Shown here: positions 25,612-40,600 of the stretch, one piece after another
Position numbering within the stretch: position 1 is the stretch's first letter
Layout: each line of letters begins with the position of its first letter
From: Phoronis australis
Taxonomy: Eukaryota; Phoronida; Phoronidae
Assembly (NCBI GenBank): GCA_002633005.1
Contig: NMRA01000157.1
Coordinates: 734,607 to 798,606, forward strand
DNA: 64,000 bases
Direction of reading: 5' to 3'
The notes under the pieces: model-generated
Told to the model about the DNA's origin: nothing
Seen by the model: the letters and a program-made list of their open reading frames with translations, nothing else
The model's database searches: none
Translations under genes and position numbers: made by a program

Positions 25612-28600
25612 GTAAGTGTCTTGGGATATTTATACCTTAAAGGCGAAAGCAACCCTTTTTCATGTCATTTTTAGCAAAAATAAGGTTCATTGGTTATTCC
25701 AGACATATTGTACACTTAATTACAGCGTTTCGTAATTTAATTAATTATTCATTCTCTACTCCGGATGTGACGTTTTGGGAGGCAAGAATTTCGTGCCAAT
25801 TTCTTTTCAGTATAGTGTGACTATGAGATCTGTCGAGTTAGTCATTGTTCTACCTCGGTTGTGATAAGTTTGGTCGTCGTTTGCTTTTTTTTACAAGTCA
25901 GTCAACATGCCACGCTGTTGCTGCGTACTGGGATGTACGTACTCATTATGGCCCAAAGCCTGTAAGTAGCCCTGCTGCGATGTTGAGTAGTGGGAGTGAA
26001 TACAGGCCCAGTGAAGAGTACAGTTCGTCGTTCAATGAACAGATTGGTGAGCCAAACTTTGATAAGTTTATTGTGGACTTGTCTACAGTATTGGAGCTAT
26101 TTAGAAGGTGCCAGGTGTGTGGCGCGAGAGTCATATGGCGGGGTGTAAGCAGTTTGTGTGCTCAGGTCACTATCCAGTGAGAGTGTGTCGCGGGACACTC
26201 GGGCAAGTGGGACAGTTGTTCCTCTGTCCACGAGACGATAATCAGTATATCCCGCAGCAACAGTGTGGTATGTTGACTGACTCGTAAACAAAAGCAAACG
26301 ATGACCGAACTTCTCACAACAGAGATAGAACAATGATTGACTCGGCAGCTCTCACAGTCAGACTATGAAAAGAAATTGGCTCGAAGTTCTTGCCTCCCAA
26401 AACATCACTTCCGGAGTACAGAACGAATAATTAATTAAATTATGAAAAGCTGTAATTAAGTGGAATATATGTCTGGGATAACCAAGGAACCTTTTTTCTG
26501 CTAAAAAAGACATGAAAAAAGGTTGCCTTTGCCTTAACCGAACTTGTAACGGGGCATTCACAAGTAAAGGACAGCTCCATACAGGGTGTGACAGAAAAAC
26601 TTGGTACATTGTAAATGTGTAAAAGTGCCCAAGTTGCAGCGATTTAAAATGTGTCAGGTTTTTCTGTCGCCCCCTGTATCAGTTTTTTTCTGGACTTTTA
26701 TATCAGTCATGCACAAAAGGCTGGAGTTTGGTCAACCACAAGGTATCTACAAGTAAACTGAATGTAGCCTTCTCATGGCAGTTAGAAGGCAGACCTGAAT
26801 TGGCAATAGTCGGATATAACGTGCACATACTTTGAGAACCAGTTTGATACCAGTTGTCCCAATGGATAAAACTAGTTTTCAAAATGCGGTCAAGTTATAG
26901 CCGACTATTACCGACTTGTCAACAAATCTGAGGGCAGATCATCAGACAGCTGAGTAGGCATCCTAGTAATTCAGATGAAATGCTTGTTTAAGGGTGTACC
27001 AGTCTTATGGATCTCATGGCAGATCTGTCTATATTCTATGATAAGATTGCTTGGGAATGATGTTATGGTTTCTCTTTAAATTTTCTGGTTTTTTAAATGT
27101 GAACGCCAGTTAAGGCACACTGGCAGTACCTCTTAGTCAGCTGTTTCATGACGGTGACATCCTGTTGCTCCCAACTTGTTCGATTCTATAGCCCAACAAC
27201 AAGTTGGGAAGTTTACCCCAGTAGCCAATATCTTACTCAACTGATTAACTCCATTCTGGCATTTATGGCTGGAGGGCTTGCGCTCTTTTGTTCGATAATT
27301 GCTCTAATCTCCGATCAGATCGTATCTAGCCTAACTGGGCTGGGCTGATAAAAATGAAAGTTAAGTTATAACATATTTGAGCTTAAACCAATAACATTTC
27401 TGAATTCCTTGTCAAATGCTGATCATGTCCTGTTTTTGAGTCTCCAAAATCGCCCAACTACAACAGAAGTTAGGACAATCTGTTCTGTCCAAACGGATTA
27501 CCAAGGCACTGGGTTTGACTGTGTTCATAGGCGTTCGGTAATAGTGTGCAACCACCTTACGTTTCTTTTGAAGCCTCCTTGTTATCATACGGGACAAAAG
27601 ACTGAGCTGGGCAGTTAACAAAAGAGCGATGTTATTGCACCTTCAGCACCCCTCAGGTCTGGAAAAGTTACTGACTGACAGAACGCTGAAACACAAATCT
27701 AGGCATTAACTCTGGGATGTGTGAATAATTGTTGTGTTGGAGGACTGATTTTCAATCTTTTGATATGAAGTGAATGAACCTTTCTGTTAGTTTATAAGTA
27801 GAGTATTGTGATCAATATTTCAGTCTGGTCTGATTATGTAAGTTAAGATGTAAAATAAGTGACCCAGATAAGTTTGTCTTGGTACTAACATATGACATTA
27901 GACTTACAGGTTTACATTATGAAATGCATGAGTAACCTTGTTATCTGTTAGGGAGTATGGGTGCTATTGACCTATTGAATGATTCTTCGTAATGCTACAG
28001 GAGATTACCTTGTGACCTGATTCTTGATATTACTTTTCAGATTGGTGTTGATTTTGCTCTGAAGGTCATTAACTGGGACGCTGACACATTGATCAGGTTG
28101 CAGCTATGGGATATTGCTGGTAAAGGATTGAATTTAATTGTAAATAATAGGATTGTCCAATATAGCTTAAGTAAACAGTTGCTGATTTTACACGAGGGAT
28201 ACTTGACAAGAACTGAGTTGTCATGGCGCGAGTTCCTCTACTTCTCCAGTCGTATTTGTCATACATTATCGCAAACTGATTGGCACAGAAGTCAGTTACA
28301 CGAATGTCACGTACCCGTGCTGCGGGGTGAGTATCCCGATTTCACTGATCGTCTAGTCGGGATATAGCCATGTCATTACACTGACCGTCTAGTCGGGATA
28401 CAGCCTTGTCATTATCAGTTCATTATATATTTCAGCTTTTATGTGCAATGTCATCTGAATTTGCAGTGCTTAATTAACTTAATTAGCACAAAAACATTTG
28501 TGATTGACATATGTCCCGAATACTAGACAAATGATACGCGCGTCGCAAGCTCGTTACCAGAGATGAAAAGGTGACGGAGGTAGGCGATATAAGGTCATTT

Positions 28601-31600
28601 ATTATGACTAGTACAGTTACAATATAATGAATACAGGTAAATAACGTATAATTGTTAATCTCTGGTAAGATTGGCAATAAAAAAGCGCCACAAGAGATGT
28701 TGTAAGACAGCTCATACCCATCCGAAACAAGTCGATCTTTAATGCTTAGACTCTAACTTGGACATGGGCAAAGCCAGCATATTAAGTGGGACAAGCTGGT
28801 GCATTGTGGTCCACTTTAAAGTAGGTCAGCAGTTAATAGGAAGACCACAGTGGTTAGACACACCACCCACTGAGAGACTAATATTAAAACCAAATACCGA
28901 AATCAGGTCAGTGGCTAAGCACGTGGTGAACAAACAGTGAAATGTCTGATTATCCGAATTAAGGAATCTGGGTGAGGATTTATCTCTTTTCACAACTTGC
29001 TATGTGCGTGAACACAAATTCACTGACCCATGAGGTGTCTCCGTAGCACTTCTCAACAGTCATATGCATGCAGACACACAACTGTCTGAGGATCAAAGCT
29101 ACATTCTGTTTTGGTTTTCCCCTGCATCTTTCTGTCATATGTAAACGACGTTGACGCAATATTATAGCAACTTGGTGAATGAAAGGACTAAGGGTACATG
29201 CGGAACTTCTCTGTGTGTGGCACCGTAACCTTTGACCTCGGATTAGTAAACAAATTTCCACGCTCTTGTGTGGTTCCAACTCCAAGGTGGTTCTGCTAAA
29301 TCTTTTTTTCTCGCTACATGATTTTTTTTCGTGTTTGAAGTCCCCTGAAAATGAAGATTTGGTATTTTGCTGGATATATGTGAAATATTTTAAAAATTGC
29401 CAATTATTGTGAATAAGGTTTGAGATATCCTTAACAGTCCATGGGAATGGTACGTAAGGTACAGTCTTTGCATGTTCGGATCAACAATGGCGACCATACA
29501 AACAGTATATGTAATTACTATGCTATTGCACAAGCGCAATAAAAGATAGGATCCTGACGTGTTTTACTCTTTGAGACCATGTTCAGTGCATAATGCCATA
29601 ACACCCAACTTATGAAGCCTTCTTTCAAGCATTAACAAACTGTCAGTTCTTTTGAAGTCATCTCCAGTTTAACTAAGGCATAATTTGAATACGTAGTCAT
29701 GCATTTTAAGGAAAGCATGTGTTCACACTAGCTTTTCTTGCAAGCGTCGTCGGTCGTTGGAATGATGGGTCGTTGGAATGATGGGTCGTTGGAATGATGG
29801 GTCGTTGGAATGATGGGTCGTTGGAATGATGGGTCGTTGGAATGATGGGTCGTTGGAATGATGGGTCGTTGGAATGNCTAACTAAGGCATAATTTGAATA
29901 CGTAGTCATGCATTTTAAGGAAAGCATGTGTTCACACTAGCTTTTCTTGCAAGTGTCGTTAGAATAGAGACCTGTATTATTTTTCCCCTTTATTTTCATG
30001 AATCTGTCTAGGTCAGGAACGGTTTGGCAACATGACAAGAGTCTACTACAAAGAAGCTGTGGGCTGCTTCATTGTATTTGATGTGACGAGAGCAGGAACA
30101 TTTGAAGCCGTACAGAAATGGAAGAATGACTTGGACAGTAAAGTACAGTTAGCAGACGGTAGCCCTATTCCTTGTGTGTTACTCGCAAATAAGGTGATTA
30201 TCAATGTAACCCATGTTGTTGAGTTGGAATTCTTGTCCTCTGTAAAGTGACACTTCACATACATTGACCATCAGTATCACAGATCACTACACACAGATAT
30301 GCACTGACTCTTCAAAAATACTACACATAATACCACCAAAATTGTTTTGCTTTTTATATTACTGTCAATTTTTTAACATTGAAAGAGTTGAAATCTTTGT
30401 GTTGTTTTGTAATAAAAAGCAACTCCAAAGATACTACATCTTTTGTGATGGATCTTCCTACTCTAGCAGACTTAAGATGAAGGTTCATTCCTTGGCTAGT
30501 AAGTTTAATTCATGTGCATGTGATATCTTTTATGGGTGTGCAGTGGCGGATTTAGGGGGGAGGGGGCCAAAGGGGCCATGGCCCCCCAAAAATTCTCACT
30601 CATTCCATTTGGCAGTTCGGGGTGCGAATTGGTGACTGGCATATGCGCGCACCTAGGGGGCTCGGAATACACAATGCATAGCCTTGAACAAACACCGTTT
30701 CCGTTTGTTTTTAGTAATGAGGTCCACAAACCCAAAAGTTCAAGACCCCCTACATCCCTTCATTTTAGGCTGGAGCACATGTGGCGAAATTTTGGTTACT
30801 CTTGTGTCCTGAGTCCCCCCTAACTCAAAATCCTGGATCTGCCCCTGGTGTGTTTGTGTACATGGTTTATGTGTATGTATGTGCATTTAATTACATGGTT
30901 TATAAAATGTTTGTTAGCCTTGGTGGATTAGTTTGTTTAAAAAATTCCAATGTTTTCACCGTGTATTAAATTGTATCTGACATTGTTTTTCATTTAAATA
31001 GATAATTTATGCAACAAATACGCAAGTTGTTTGGTACGACCTCAATTAGTTTAATTACTTGGGAAATATTTATTGACCATTTTCGGGCCTTATGATTTTG
31101 TTTGCTGTTAGCAGTTTTGAAATTCATTCTCTTTAGTACGTTGGAACGCTTGCAATTCCTTTCGTATTTTATGGTCTATGGTTAAGAGAAATGCCTTTCA
31201 GATTTTAAATTTTTCTTCAAACAATGGAGTTATTGGATGTAAAAAATGAAAACTTGTGACAATGATGTTTAAAAAACGTGGTTTGGTGGCTGATATCTTT
31301 ATTGTTTGAGGGAAATCAAAAACTAGGCATATTTTCTGTTGACAGTAACAATTATATTAAAGACATTTTTAGGGAAGAATTAAGATTTTTAGAGTCTGAG
31401 GATTCAGAAAATATAGGGTCTCCCAAAAATGCACTCACATTTCAGTACAGCGCTTTGAGATCTAATTCAGTTCCAGATTATCAGACTGTGCACCTGGGCC
31501 TACTGCATGATTTAACCTTGCTGTGAAAGTAGGCGTGGGAATGTCCAATTCCCTGGTGTCTAGGTCTCATTGGTGCGTGAGACTCACCACCAATGGATAT

Positions 31601-34600
31601 GATGAATTGAAATTGAACGAGAAAATTCAATAGTTTGGCGAAATGGATTTTTCTCGATTCTGAAAAGTGGGACACGGCAGTTTTGTGCTTCTCCAATTGC
31701 AGACAATGTGTTTTGTATGAACAGGCTCTGACAAAAGGCTTGGCAGTTGATATAATCATTGTAAATAGTAGCCATCGCAATGTTTTCATGCATCCTCATA
31801 GTGTGTAACATCCAGGTGAATGACTGTTTGCCAATGCATGTGATCATAACTCTCAAATCTGGACGGTGAATATGGCCTATTTATAATATTAGGTACAAAC
31901 TCCGACCTTGAGCAAAATCCTTGAGAATTTTTGCCGAAATACATTTTTGTCGGTCCATATCTGTTGAGGCTTGTTATTTCAACTGGACAACAGCATCACG
32001 GTTTTTGATAGAATTACTGTTGACACTTAACGGGAATAGTAAAGTGGCGTTCTCATTCCAATTTGTCTGGTTAGAGACTTCTGCCCAGATTAGTCTTCTT
32101 ACATGAAGTTCAGTTACTGCCACTGTTTAGATACTGCGAAAATTACATGCTCTCTGAATTCAAGGCACAGTAACTAACTCTTTGGTTGGAAATTCTTCAT
32201 AATTTTTGAGAAGGCTCTAATGAAAATTTATATTTGCCAGATAAATACTGCATCAGTCAGATAATATGTGCTGAATTATCATTTATAGTGTGATCAAGCC
32301 AAAGAAGGTCTAGTAAACAATCAAGCTCAGATGGATGAGTATTGTAAAGAAAAGAATTTCATTGGTTGGTTTGAAACGTCTGCAAAGGAGAACATCAACA
32401 TTGATGAAGCAGCACGTTGCCTAGTTACACAGGTGAGATGAGTCAAACTTATTCACAAGTCTGTTTCCTTCTAACAGGTACACACCCAGTCCACATTTCT
32501 TGTTTTATTGCATCGTGTGATCACGGCTTGGAACAATAACATGATGTGAGTTCTCTACCAGACCAGAAGTCACTTCACATCTGAGAAAGGAACTAGTTGT
32601 GCTTCATTTTATTGCCGTCAGTGGTCTAAACTAAAGTCAATTTTTTGGCATTATGCGGGGTTGAAATAGCTGCTTTTTTAATAGTTAAATACTAGTTCTT
32701 GCCAGCTACAGTTCACATTGTGATACTTACAGAATGAAATTCTGTTAATGCTTATGTTTATTAAAAAGTTGGACAAAATAAAACTTTCTTGTCCACTATA
32801 TTTTGTTTTAAATAGATTGAAAATTATGACATGAATTGCAGCATTCTCATTAAAGTTACTTATATAACCGTCTTTGTGGCTTGATGTCCTAGTTTATTTA
32901 CAAGTGTCTGTATCACATTATAAACAACTTAAAGCAGTTATAAACCTGACCTCCATCACAAAACGTCTAATTTTGACCACTTAGCGCTATGAAATTGGTT
33001 TCAAATTTTTCCTTTGTCAAATCAGAAATGATTTCTGGGCTTCCCACGTGAACCATTTTATCAGACTAGTATGGTCTCGAGTAATAACAAACTGTCAGCA
33101 TTTTCGATCGCAGGAACTACTTCTTATATGACTCGGGAGAGTTAGACACAAATTGAGTTCAGTTTAAATGAGATGAGTCATATAAATCAATTAAGATAAA
33201 TTCCTTAACAGATCACACAGAAGGGACTCTAATCACATTTGCTTATTCCAACTGATGTCGTTTCACTATCAGAAATTTGACATTTCTTTTGAATTTGGCC
33301 TGGATTTATAAAATCCAAGTTATACTGGAGGTTTTTGCTTTTTAATATAGTAACAGCTTGTCAGAGTGTGTGAAAGCCCTGAATTGATTTCTGAGAAAAA
33401 ATGAGACCTCCACTGAAGTTCACTCATGTTTTGTATCCACATATGCTTGGCCTTTCTTAGCTTTTGTGACATTTCTGGTCATCATGTTTGTAAAGGAGTG
33501 GTGTGTCAAAGGTAGGACTAGATGTCACTATTCTTCAAGGAAACTTTGGTCTGTTGAAACTCCATTGCCACCAATAGGAGTACTTGTGTGCATTTTTGAG
33601 GAGAGATGCAGTTGGAAAATTAGGTTACCCAGCCATTTAGAGAGTGGACACGTGGGGGGAAGGGGACCCGTGTGGTGGGAGCTACCACAAAAACACCCTT
33701 TCTTAGAATTTTGTTTCTTGAATAGGGATTAATTCCCTTAACCTTACAATGTAATTTCAGGTGTTCTTCAACTGCTGTCTTTTTAACACTTTAAGCCTGA
33801 AATAGAGATGTCATGTTGTTAAACCAGTCCTTCGATAGATTTTGGTTGTTGGAAAAGCAACCTTTTTGTAGAATATTGTACTACAAAAGTCTGACATTTA
33901 GGCTTTCCCCTGACCAAAACTCTTCAAAACAAATGATATTAGTAGAAAAGTGACAATAGAAATGAAATACTGGGTAGTCCTGCACTAACAGTGCCAGCTG
34001 GCACTGTGAAGGCCTGCAAGGCCTCTGTTGTTGTAGTTCATTGACATGGCTTTACATAATTCTGTTAGGTAAGCTGTATCTATTGCCAAATGATGAAGTC
34101 CTTTGTCTTTTTTGTTTTGTCTTCTTCCAATATATCACAGCTTTGCTTGTCAATTACTTCATTCCCATTCACCCCAGTGGAACCCTTTTGTTTAATGACA
34201 AATAGTTTTTCAACTTTGCCCCATATCCCTTACAACTCAGCTGCAGAAAGGTGATATTCTGCAGGTGTGGAGGAAAAACGATTTTTAACGTCTAATTAAA
34301 AACAGTCGAGCTTGAAATGTAATAAATTAAACTGCCAAGACCCTTTCAGAAACGTTCATTTTACTGAAGTGACTGCATCTAAAAAGGGCACCTTGGGGGG
34401 TCTTTTGTAACAAAGTTGTGGAAACTTGTATGGCTTCCAGTAGCACCCACTTTCACCTGTGGGCTTTCAATGTATGTTATAAGATAAAGGTCCCATAACA
34501 CAAGTCTGGCGATGCATCTGTTCATAAGTGATCAGCTCTAAATATTTTAACGATAATGTTAAAGATAGAAAATTGAGAAAATATTGACACCTTGCCTCAT

Positions 34601-37600
34601 TTTCCGCATGTAGCATGCATGTGAAATGATCTCAAACCCTCATGGGGCTTGCTGTTTGAAAGAGCCCCCCCCCCCATTAGGGTGATATCTTGGTCAGGGC
34701 TCTTTTTTGAAATCCTCGGTAGTAAGGATTTTGTGTTATAAAAAATAATGTAATTACTGTAAAATTTAATTAGGAGTAATGATCTCAAAGGAGTCATAAT
34801 GCATCATATCTGAAGGTTGTGACATATTTAGTATTTCAAAAGCTGCCTTTTTCATTTTCATGGGTTTTTGACATTGTTGTGAATGCCCGCAATTTTTCAG
34901 AGTATGTGATGGTCTGGTGTAGATATAGAATTAATTTTGTTTTATTTATCATTTATAAAAAAATTAAGAAATGGAATTTCACTTGCACTCCGTTCAGAAA
35001 TTCCTGTGTTACTGCTATATAATGTCTATTAATTTCCAATGTTTTTAGATAAACCAGTATATACTGACTAGCACCTTTTTGACATATTATTTTGGACAGT
35101 AGCTAATGCCATGATATTGAAAATGTCAGTCATGTTACTGTGAATACATGAGACACAAAGATGCCCAGGTGAAAATAGCTGGCAGCAGTTAGGTTTATTG
35201 TTATTTAGTTGCAGCTAGGACCAATGTCTTATTACTCCCAAGTTGCAGTCACTTCATACTGAGACTTTCCAAATGAAGTCAATAGCGGATTTGCAGCGAC
35301 GCCATATTGAAATTAGGTTAAAATGGTGCATTGTGGGTGCTGTGGTCAGGATTCCGAAAGCGGCCATAGTAACAACCATAATACGCGGTATGAGCGCGAA
35401 GAAAACTTACGGCGGACATACTTGTGTTCCTGGCTGCTTTAAAAACAAGACAGATAAAAATCTGAGTTTTTATGTGTTCCCTGCAAACCAAGAACTTCGT
35501 GAAAAATGGATAAACATTAGGAGAGCTGGGAGTAAGGGGAGATTTAGCGCATTCAAACCAACGCAGGGCTATCTAGTAGGCAACACGTAGCCCCTCGGTT
35601 GGCCATATAGGGGCTACAATACTCCCATTCGCTTTCTGTATTCATTTCGTTACTTCAGTGTATTTTAAATGGGCCGTGACCGGATTTGGGTTACCGATTT
35701 CGAGTTTTCACCTCGTCAAAAATACATTCTACACTTAAAACTATCATTTAAAAAAACGCTTACTTTCATCATTGGTCTTTTCTACTTCTATACATATCTT
35801 TGATGAAGCTTAGTTGTGAGAATTAAGTTGACTTTGGCGAAGAATTACAACTCCACTTTTTTGGTTGCCGTTAATTTTATCACCGCGTGAGCCGCGATAA
35901 CCACAAAGCATGTCAACTGAATCACGTGAGTTAAGCAAAGGTTAGCACGAGACTGAGCGAAGCGCGTGACGCTAGCGTGTGACGCTAGTGCGTGACGCTA
36001 GCACGCGACACTTGTAAAATAGCATGAGAAGGTATCGGGTGAAACTTGTAAGATGTGTGTCCCTTGGACTTTTTATTCGTCAACATGCGTAATTTCACGT
36101 AACTTCCTCAAAATGGCACCCGGTAACCGTGACTGAGAGAAACTCGAACAAACCGCGACAGATTTTCATCGATTCGTTCAAGTTTTGCTGACTAAATTGT
36201 ATCCAGAGTCGTGGTATGTGTTAATTATAACTCCGTGTTCCTATATGTATGCCGGGTTCATTTGATTTTATTTGCTGTATTTTGAAATGAGTAACTTTTT
36301 GTGAGGATGTACTATCGCCCCTGAATGCCTGCGGCATCCAGTGCGATGTAATTGCCTAGGGGCCATCGTGTGTGCAGCGAACATTTTCCTGGTGGAAAAA
36401 AGACGTATGAGAACAACATTCCGACGGAGTTTCCTGTTAAAATTAACGTCTCTAGCATATACACGGCGAAAGCTACAAAAGTTAAGCAACCCAAGAACTC
36501 TCAACTTGTCTGAAACCGGAGGAGATTTCGAAATCAACGTCGATAGCCCCAATACTGAACATGACGACAGTTGTGCCCTCGGTCACACGGTCACTGATCA
36601 TAGCTTCGCTGTGTTTACAAACGAGAGAGAGGACTTGCTTGGTTTTATAAAGCAAAAAAATGAAACATGGTTTTTAGTTTGCAAATCACTCCAAATGCAC
36701 ACTATCCAGCCTGCTCAAGACATACCTGACCACAAGCTATCCCATGAGCCTTCGCGCAGGAAGTAACTCGCACATGCGCAATGCGTAGTTCGTTTGCGCT
36801 GCAAATCCGCTATTGTGCATAGAGATTTCAGCTCTATTTGGAAAGGCATGACGTGCATCAGATTTTTTAAAATTACTGCATGCTTTGCTTTCCTCAAAAA
36901 AGAAAGATTTTTGGTATTATTGCCAAGATCGTATGAGGAATCTTAACCCTCAGTCATCACCATGAAATTTTTTTCTACAGTATATTAAGTTTGGCTTAGG
37001 GCTGTTCCAGTAAAATCCGTGTGGGAGGGGGGAGGGACGGCAGTAGAAATAAAAATTCATGGGCGGTGGTCTTCAGAAAAAACTCGAATTATGGGTGGTT
37101 GTTCCTGTAAGAAGCGGTGCATTAAAAATGGGTGGTATTTTTTGACCTTTTAATGTTCACAGAGTGGTTACTTCAGCCGTCAAACTCAAAAAATGCAACT
37201 GGCATATATGCTAACTTGTCTCAACACAAAAAAGCCCATATTGCTAGTGAACAGCGTGCAATACGTTCACGAAGGCATAACCAAGTCATGGGCAACTTGA
37301 TTTGAGCCAACTGTTTCTCTGCAGTCCTATTGAATTGAAAAGTTATGCAACACTAAACTGGTGTTAACACATAAAAGAAAATTCACTGATTTTTAAATAA
37401 AAAGTATGAGGAGTAAGATAAACAAGTTCCAACATTCACTTGACATAGAAGTATAAAAGAGTTCGTGGAGACAGTTTGATATTCATAGATCCTTATAATT
37501 GAAAAAATGTTCATTGAAATTATAGACACTTGGTGAATAGAGACACCTGGTGGCTGCCAAAAGTATTACTCACAGGCTACTTTAGTTTTTGACAACATTG

Positions 37601-40600
37601 GACAAGACAACTAGTTCTTATCTGTCAATCATCTAAGTTCTTAACAGGTCCTCCTGGAGGCAATTTGTTTGCAAGTGTTGGATTTTATATTTTAACCTAT
37701 TAAAAATAATTAAAAAATTATGGATCATGGGTGGGAGAAATAAATGAAAAATATGGGCGGTGGGTACGAAATAAAAGTGCCTTCCCCCCTCCCATACAGA
37801 TTTTGCTGGAACGGCCCTTACATTAGGGGGAGGGGGTTGGGCTGGTTCACTGAAGTATGTGTATGATCCTAGAAAAATGTCCAAATTTGGCGTAATTTGA
37901 AATACCACATATCGAAATGGTAGATCAGATTCATGTGAAGCTTTCAGGTACTATGCATTACGCATTGTTTTCCAAAATGCTGTTAGTATTCTTTTTTTAA
38001 ATATACCCCTTTTGCAGAAAGGACTATTGAAAATGTGACTTATTCTTTAATGGTAAAAATTCAAAAGTTGCATAAAACAAAAATGAAATGCGTGTAATTT
38101 AGAAAGCTGTAACAGTGTTTTTGAGAAGAAACTTTACCATGATATTCTTATTGTAGATTTGCTTTGAGTGTACCTTTCTTTTTGCTAAATTCTACTAGAC
38201 ATGGTCACATGATCAAATTCCTGGCAGATAAGTTTCTTTCAAGATTCTGCAGGCTTATTACTTTCAGAAATTATACTTTCATGGAGTTGAAACCTATAGT
38301 TTTGTAGATATTTGGCTAAACACACAACAGAGTTATTGATAACCTCAGTGGGCGATAGCACAATACGTCAACTTCTTATAAAACTTTTATTCTTGTTGAA
38401 CTGACAGTTATCTACAAACTAATAAAGATTGTCGGATAATAGAATCAAACAATATTCCCAAAATGTTAATATGGCAAACCCACCACAAAGCAGTGGTTAT
38501 AGATTAAGAACGAAACACTAGGTATACAATCCAGCAGACGTACATGATTAGGATAAATGTAGAACATTAACTAAGTTACTGGAATTTCTTCATGACCCAG
38601 ACTAAGTCCTCTAAACTGCATCTTTACACGCTGAGAATCAGTTTTCGAATGCCCACTACAAATGAATGGTCAAATGGTATTCTGATTGGTTAGACCACAA
38701 TGAAAACATACTCAGCCAATAAACAATTACCTACAATTGGGGGGTAAACCAATATTACGATGCTATTTCGGAAACGCCCCAAGACGAATATATAACGCTC
38801 CTGGTGGACATAAAGTATTGTAAAGAAAAGACTAATGCTCCTGCATTAATAACAGCCTTAAGGTATTGGCTACGTGTCTTATCATGGATCAATTTTTAAT
38901 ATCTTTTTACCATAGTAGACACATGAAACTGTATGTTTTCAAAACTCTTGATCATGGAATCTTATGTGCACGAAAGTACTGCCCTCATCTTTGTAACTTT
39001 ATTTGTTTTGACAGCAGAATTCTTAGGTTACAAGGCCTTTTAACAAAATCCCATGGGTTTCTTGCAATCAAAATAAAAACTAAAGTTTTGTTTGAAAAAA
39101 TTGTGTTTCTGGAAAATTTTGGTGATCTCCTTGTCCAGTATTAAACAGAAATGCAATTGGTAACTCATACTTGTATTTCCTTTGACTAGAATATTTTGAC
39201 ATTATCCTTCATCTTGGTGACCTTGACATTATCCTTCATCTTGGTGACCTTGACATTGATCCTTTTGCACCGGTTTTCAGATCCTCCAGAATGACCGAGC
39301 CTTGAACCACAGAGAGGAGGATGAGGATGAAGATTGTGTCAAAATCGATGGTAACCATGTCAACAAGAACGGTGACAGCAAGAGTGGTTGTTGTTAGCAT
39401 ATTTATGTGTGGCTTTTGCCAACTATGTCAACCATTCCAGTTTTGGTCATGTTAAATTTATTGAAAACTTGTTTTAAAGCCAATCTTGAATCATAGCACA
39501 TGCAAATTTAGTTCTTGCAATNTTCTTATATGACTCGGGAGAGTTAGACACAAATTGAGTTCAGTTTAAATGAGACGAGTCATATAAATCAATTAAGATA
39601 AATTCCTTAACAGATCACACAGAAGGGACTCTAATCACATTTGCTTATTCCAACTGATGTCGTTTTACTATCAGAAATTTGACATTTCTTTTGAATTTGG
39701 CCTGGATTTATAAAATCCAAGTTAAACTGGAGATTTGTTTTTAATATAGTAACAGCTTGTCAGAGTGTGTGAAAGCCCTGAATTGATTTCTGAGAAAAAA
39801 TGTGACCTCCACTGAAGTTCACTCATGTTTTGTATCCACATATGCTTGGCCTTTCTTAGCTTTTGGGACATTTCTGGTCATCATGTTTATAAAGGAGTGG
39901 TGTGTCAAAGGTAGCACTAGATGTCACTATTCTTCAAGGAAACTTTGGTCTGTTGAAACTCCATTGCCACCAAGAGGAGTACTTGTGTGCATTTTTGATG
40001 AGAGATGCAGTTGGAAAATTAGGTTACCCAGCCATTTAGAGAGTGGACGCGTGGGGGGAAGGGGACCCATTTGAAGGGAGCTACCACAAAAAACACCCTT
40101 TCTTAGAATTTTGTTTCTTGAATAGGGATTAATTCCCTTAACCTTACGGTGTAATTTCAGGTGTTCTTCAACTGCGGTCTTTTTAATACTTTAAGCCTGA
40201 AATAGAGATGTCATGTTGTTAAACCAGTCCTTCCATAGATTTTGGTTGTTGGAAAAGCAACCTTTTTGTAGAATATTGTACTACAAAAGTCTGACATTTA
40301 GGCTTTCCCCTGACCAAAACTCTATAAAAAATTATATAAGTTGAAAAGCGACAATAGAAATGAAATACCGGGTAGTCCTGCATTATTAACAGTGCCAGCT
40401 GGCACTGTGAAGGCCTGCAAGGCCTCTGTTGTTGTAGTTCATTGACATGGCTTTACATAATTCTGTTAGGTAAGCTGAATCTATTGCCAAATGATGTAGT
40501 CCTTAATCTTTTTTGTTTTGTCTTCTTCCAATATATCACAGCTTTGCTCGTCAATTACTTCATTCCCATTCACCCCAGTGGAACCCTTTTGTTTAATGAC

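Larger units (their letters stand above)
35281..36817 (+). mobile_element. THAP-encoding P-element-like transposon, degenerate
   Basis: Inverted ends: CAATAGCGGATTTGCAGCG at the left, and the same sequence reverse-complemented at about 36799-36817. Outside both ends is a further inverted match, CTTTCCAAAT. Inside are a THAP fragment and a second open frame (36341-36766) of unknown nature, plus tandem CGTGACGCTAG repeats at 35955-36010. P elements typically start with CA and encode THAP transposases, hence the call. No 8-bp target duplication was found. Confidence 0.6.
34216..36950. other. 2.7-kb segment present only in copy 1 of the duplication
   Basis: Copy 2 jumps from TTTTTAACT to CGGTCATCACCATG, skipping this segment. 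It contains the P-like element at 35281-36817. The segment is longer than that element and lacks clean target duplications, so a deletion in copy 2 is as likely as an insertion in copy 1. Confidence 0.85.
33124..39521. repeat. Multi-kilobase direct duplication, copy 1 (6.4 kb)
   Basis: 33124-34215 matches 39523-40614, and 36951-39521 matches 40615-42366, with a few percent substitutions and small indels. Copy 1 additionally holds 34216-36950 and the transposon at 36999-37817. It ends at an n (39522). Confidence 0.95.
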
